Shown one piece after another: positions 6,440-6,540 of a stretch of 6,540 nt of DNA. The notes beneath the pieces are model-generated. The model was given only the letters and a program-made list of their open reading frames with translations, did no database searches and was not told the origin of the DNA. The stretch is from Acidobacteriota bacterium (lineage in GTDB: Bacteria; Acidobacteriota; Terriglobia; UBA7540). The stretch is from NCBI GenBank assembly GCA_021827245.1, contig JAKAWN010000003.1, forward strand, positions 43,257 through 49,796, read 5' to 3'. A program made the translations under genes and the position numbers. The stretch's first letter is position 1, and every line of letters begins with the position of its first letter.

Positions 6440-6540
6440 AGTGTTTTGTTTGTAAGGGGTTGCGTATTTATTCCGTCACTATGTGCCCTAGCTCAATGGC
6501 ACTTTGTGAACGCCAGTCCTTGTGTAGCAACAACTTCCAT

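Noticed and set aside
6436..6540. Open frame from GTG 6436 to the window end with several cysteines
   Set aside because: It overlaps the preceding stop in a GTGA pattern but has no ribosome binding site. It lies in the same frame as the shifted channel filter, so it is more likely part of the decayed gene than a new cysteine-rich protein.

Overview
The window carries five convincing protein-coding genes, all on the + strand, plus a short, probably broken membrane-protein gene near the 3' end. In order they are: the C-terminal end of a biotin carboxylase (accC); a complete thiamine-phosphate synthase (thiE); two different APC-superfamily amino-acid permeases; and a large membrane-anchored HAMP/SpoIIE-type PP2C phosphatase. 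Downstream lies a fragment resembling the first membrane helix and pore-helix start of a two-TM potassium channel. I see no tRNA, rRNA, CRISPR array, insertion sequence or phage gene.

The DNA is moderately GC-rich, with Shine-Dalgarno sequences of the GGGAGG/AAGGA type. The style of the proteins suggests a soil or environmental bacterium, possibly of the Acidobacteriota. The hints are a long-ectodomain SpoIIE phosphatase with the RRRLIVTY/VVPVVLI helix, CAT-type and LAT-type permeases, and a channel of the GTVGFH/WGWF type. This assignment is an inference from protein style and has not been tested by a search.

Layout: accC ends at 199 and thiE starts 25 bases later with no visible ribosome binding site, so translation there is probably coupled. 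A 66-base gap with a good AAGGA site leads to permease 1 (915-2363). Permease 2 follows after 18 bases, with its start best placed at ATG 2382, so the two permeases are almost certainly co-transcribed. A 124-base gap with weak inverted repeats precedes the phosphatase (3991-6069). The 220 bases after it hold a possible weak hairpin and no convincing gene, followed by the channel-like remnant from 6290.

How they work together: accC (fatty-acid synthesis) and thiE (thiamine synthesis) are housekeeping genes. The two permeases probably import amino acids or related amines at the inner membrane. The phosphatase probably senses an extracytoplasmic or membrane signal and dephosphorylates a serine/threonine-phosphorylated partner, classically an anti-sigma-factor antagonist. 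No such partner is encoded here. The region looks mostly ordinary. The items most worth a second look are the phosphatase's large unassigned ectodomain, the degraded channel, and a nine-G run inside thiE.
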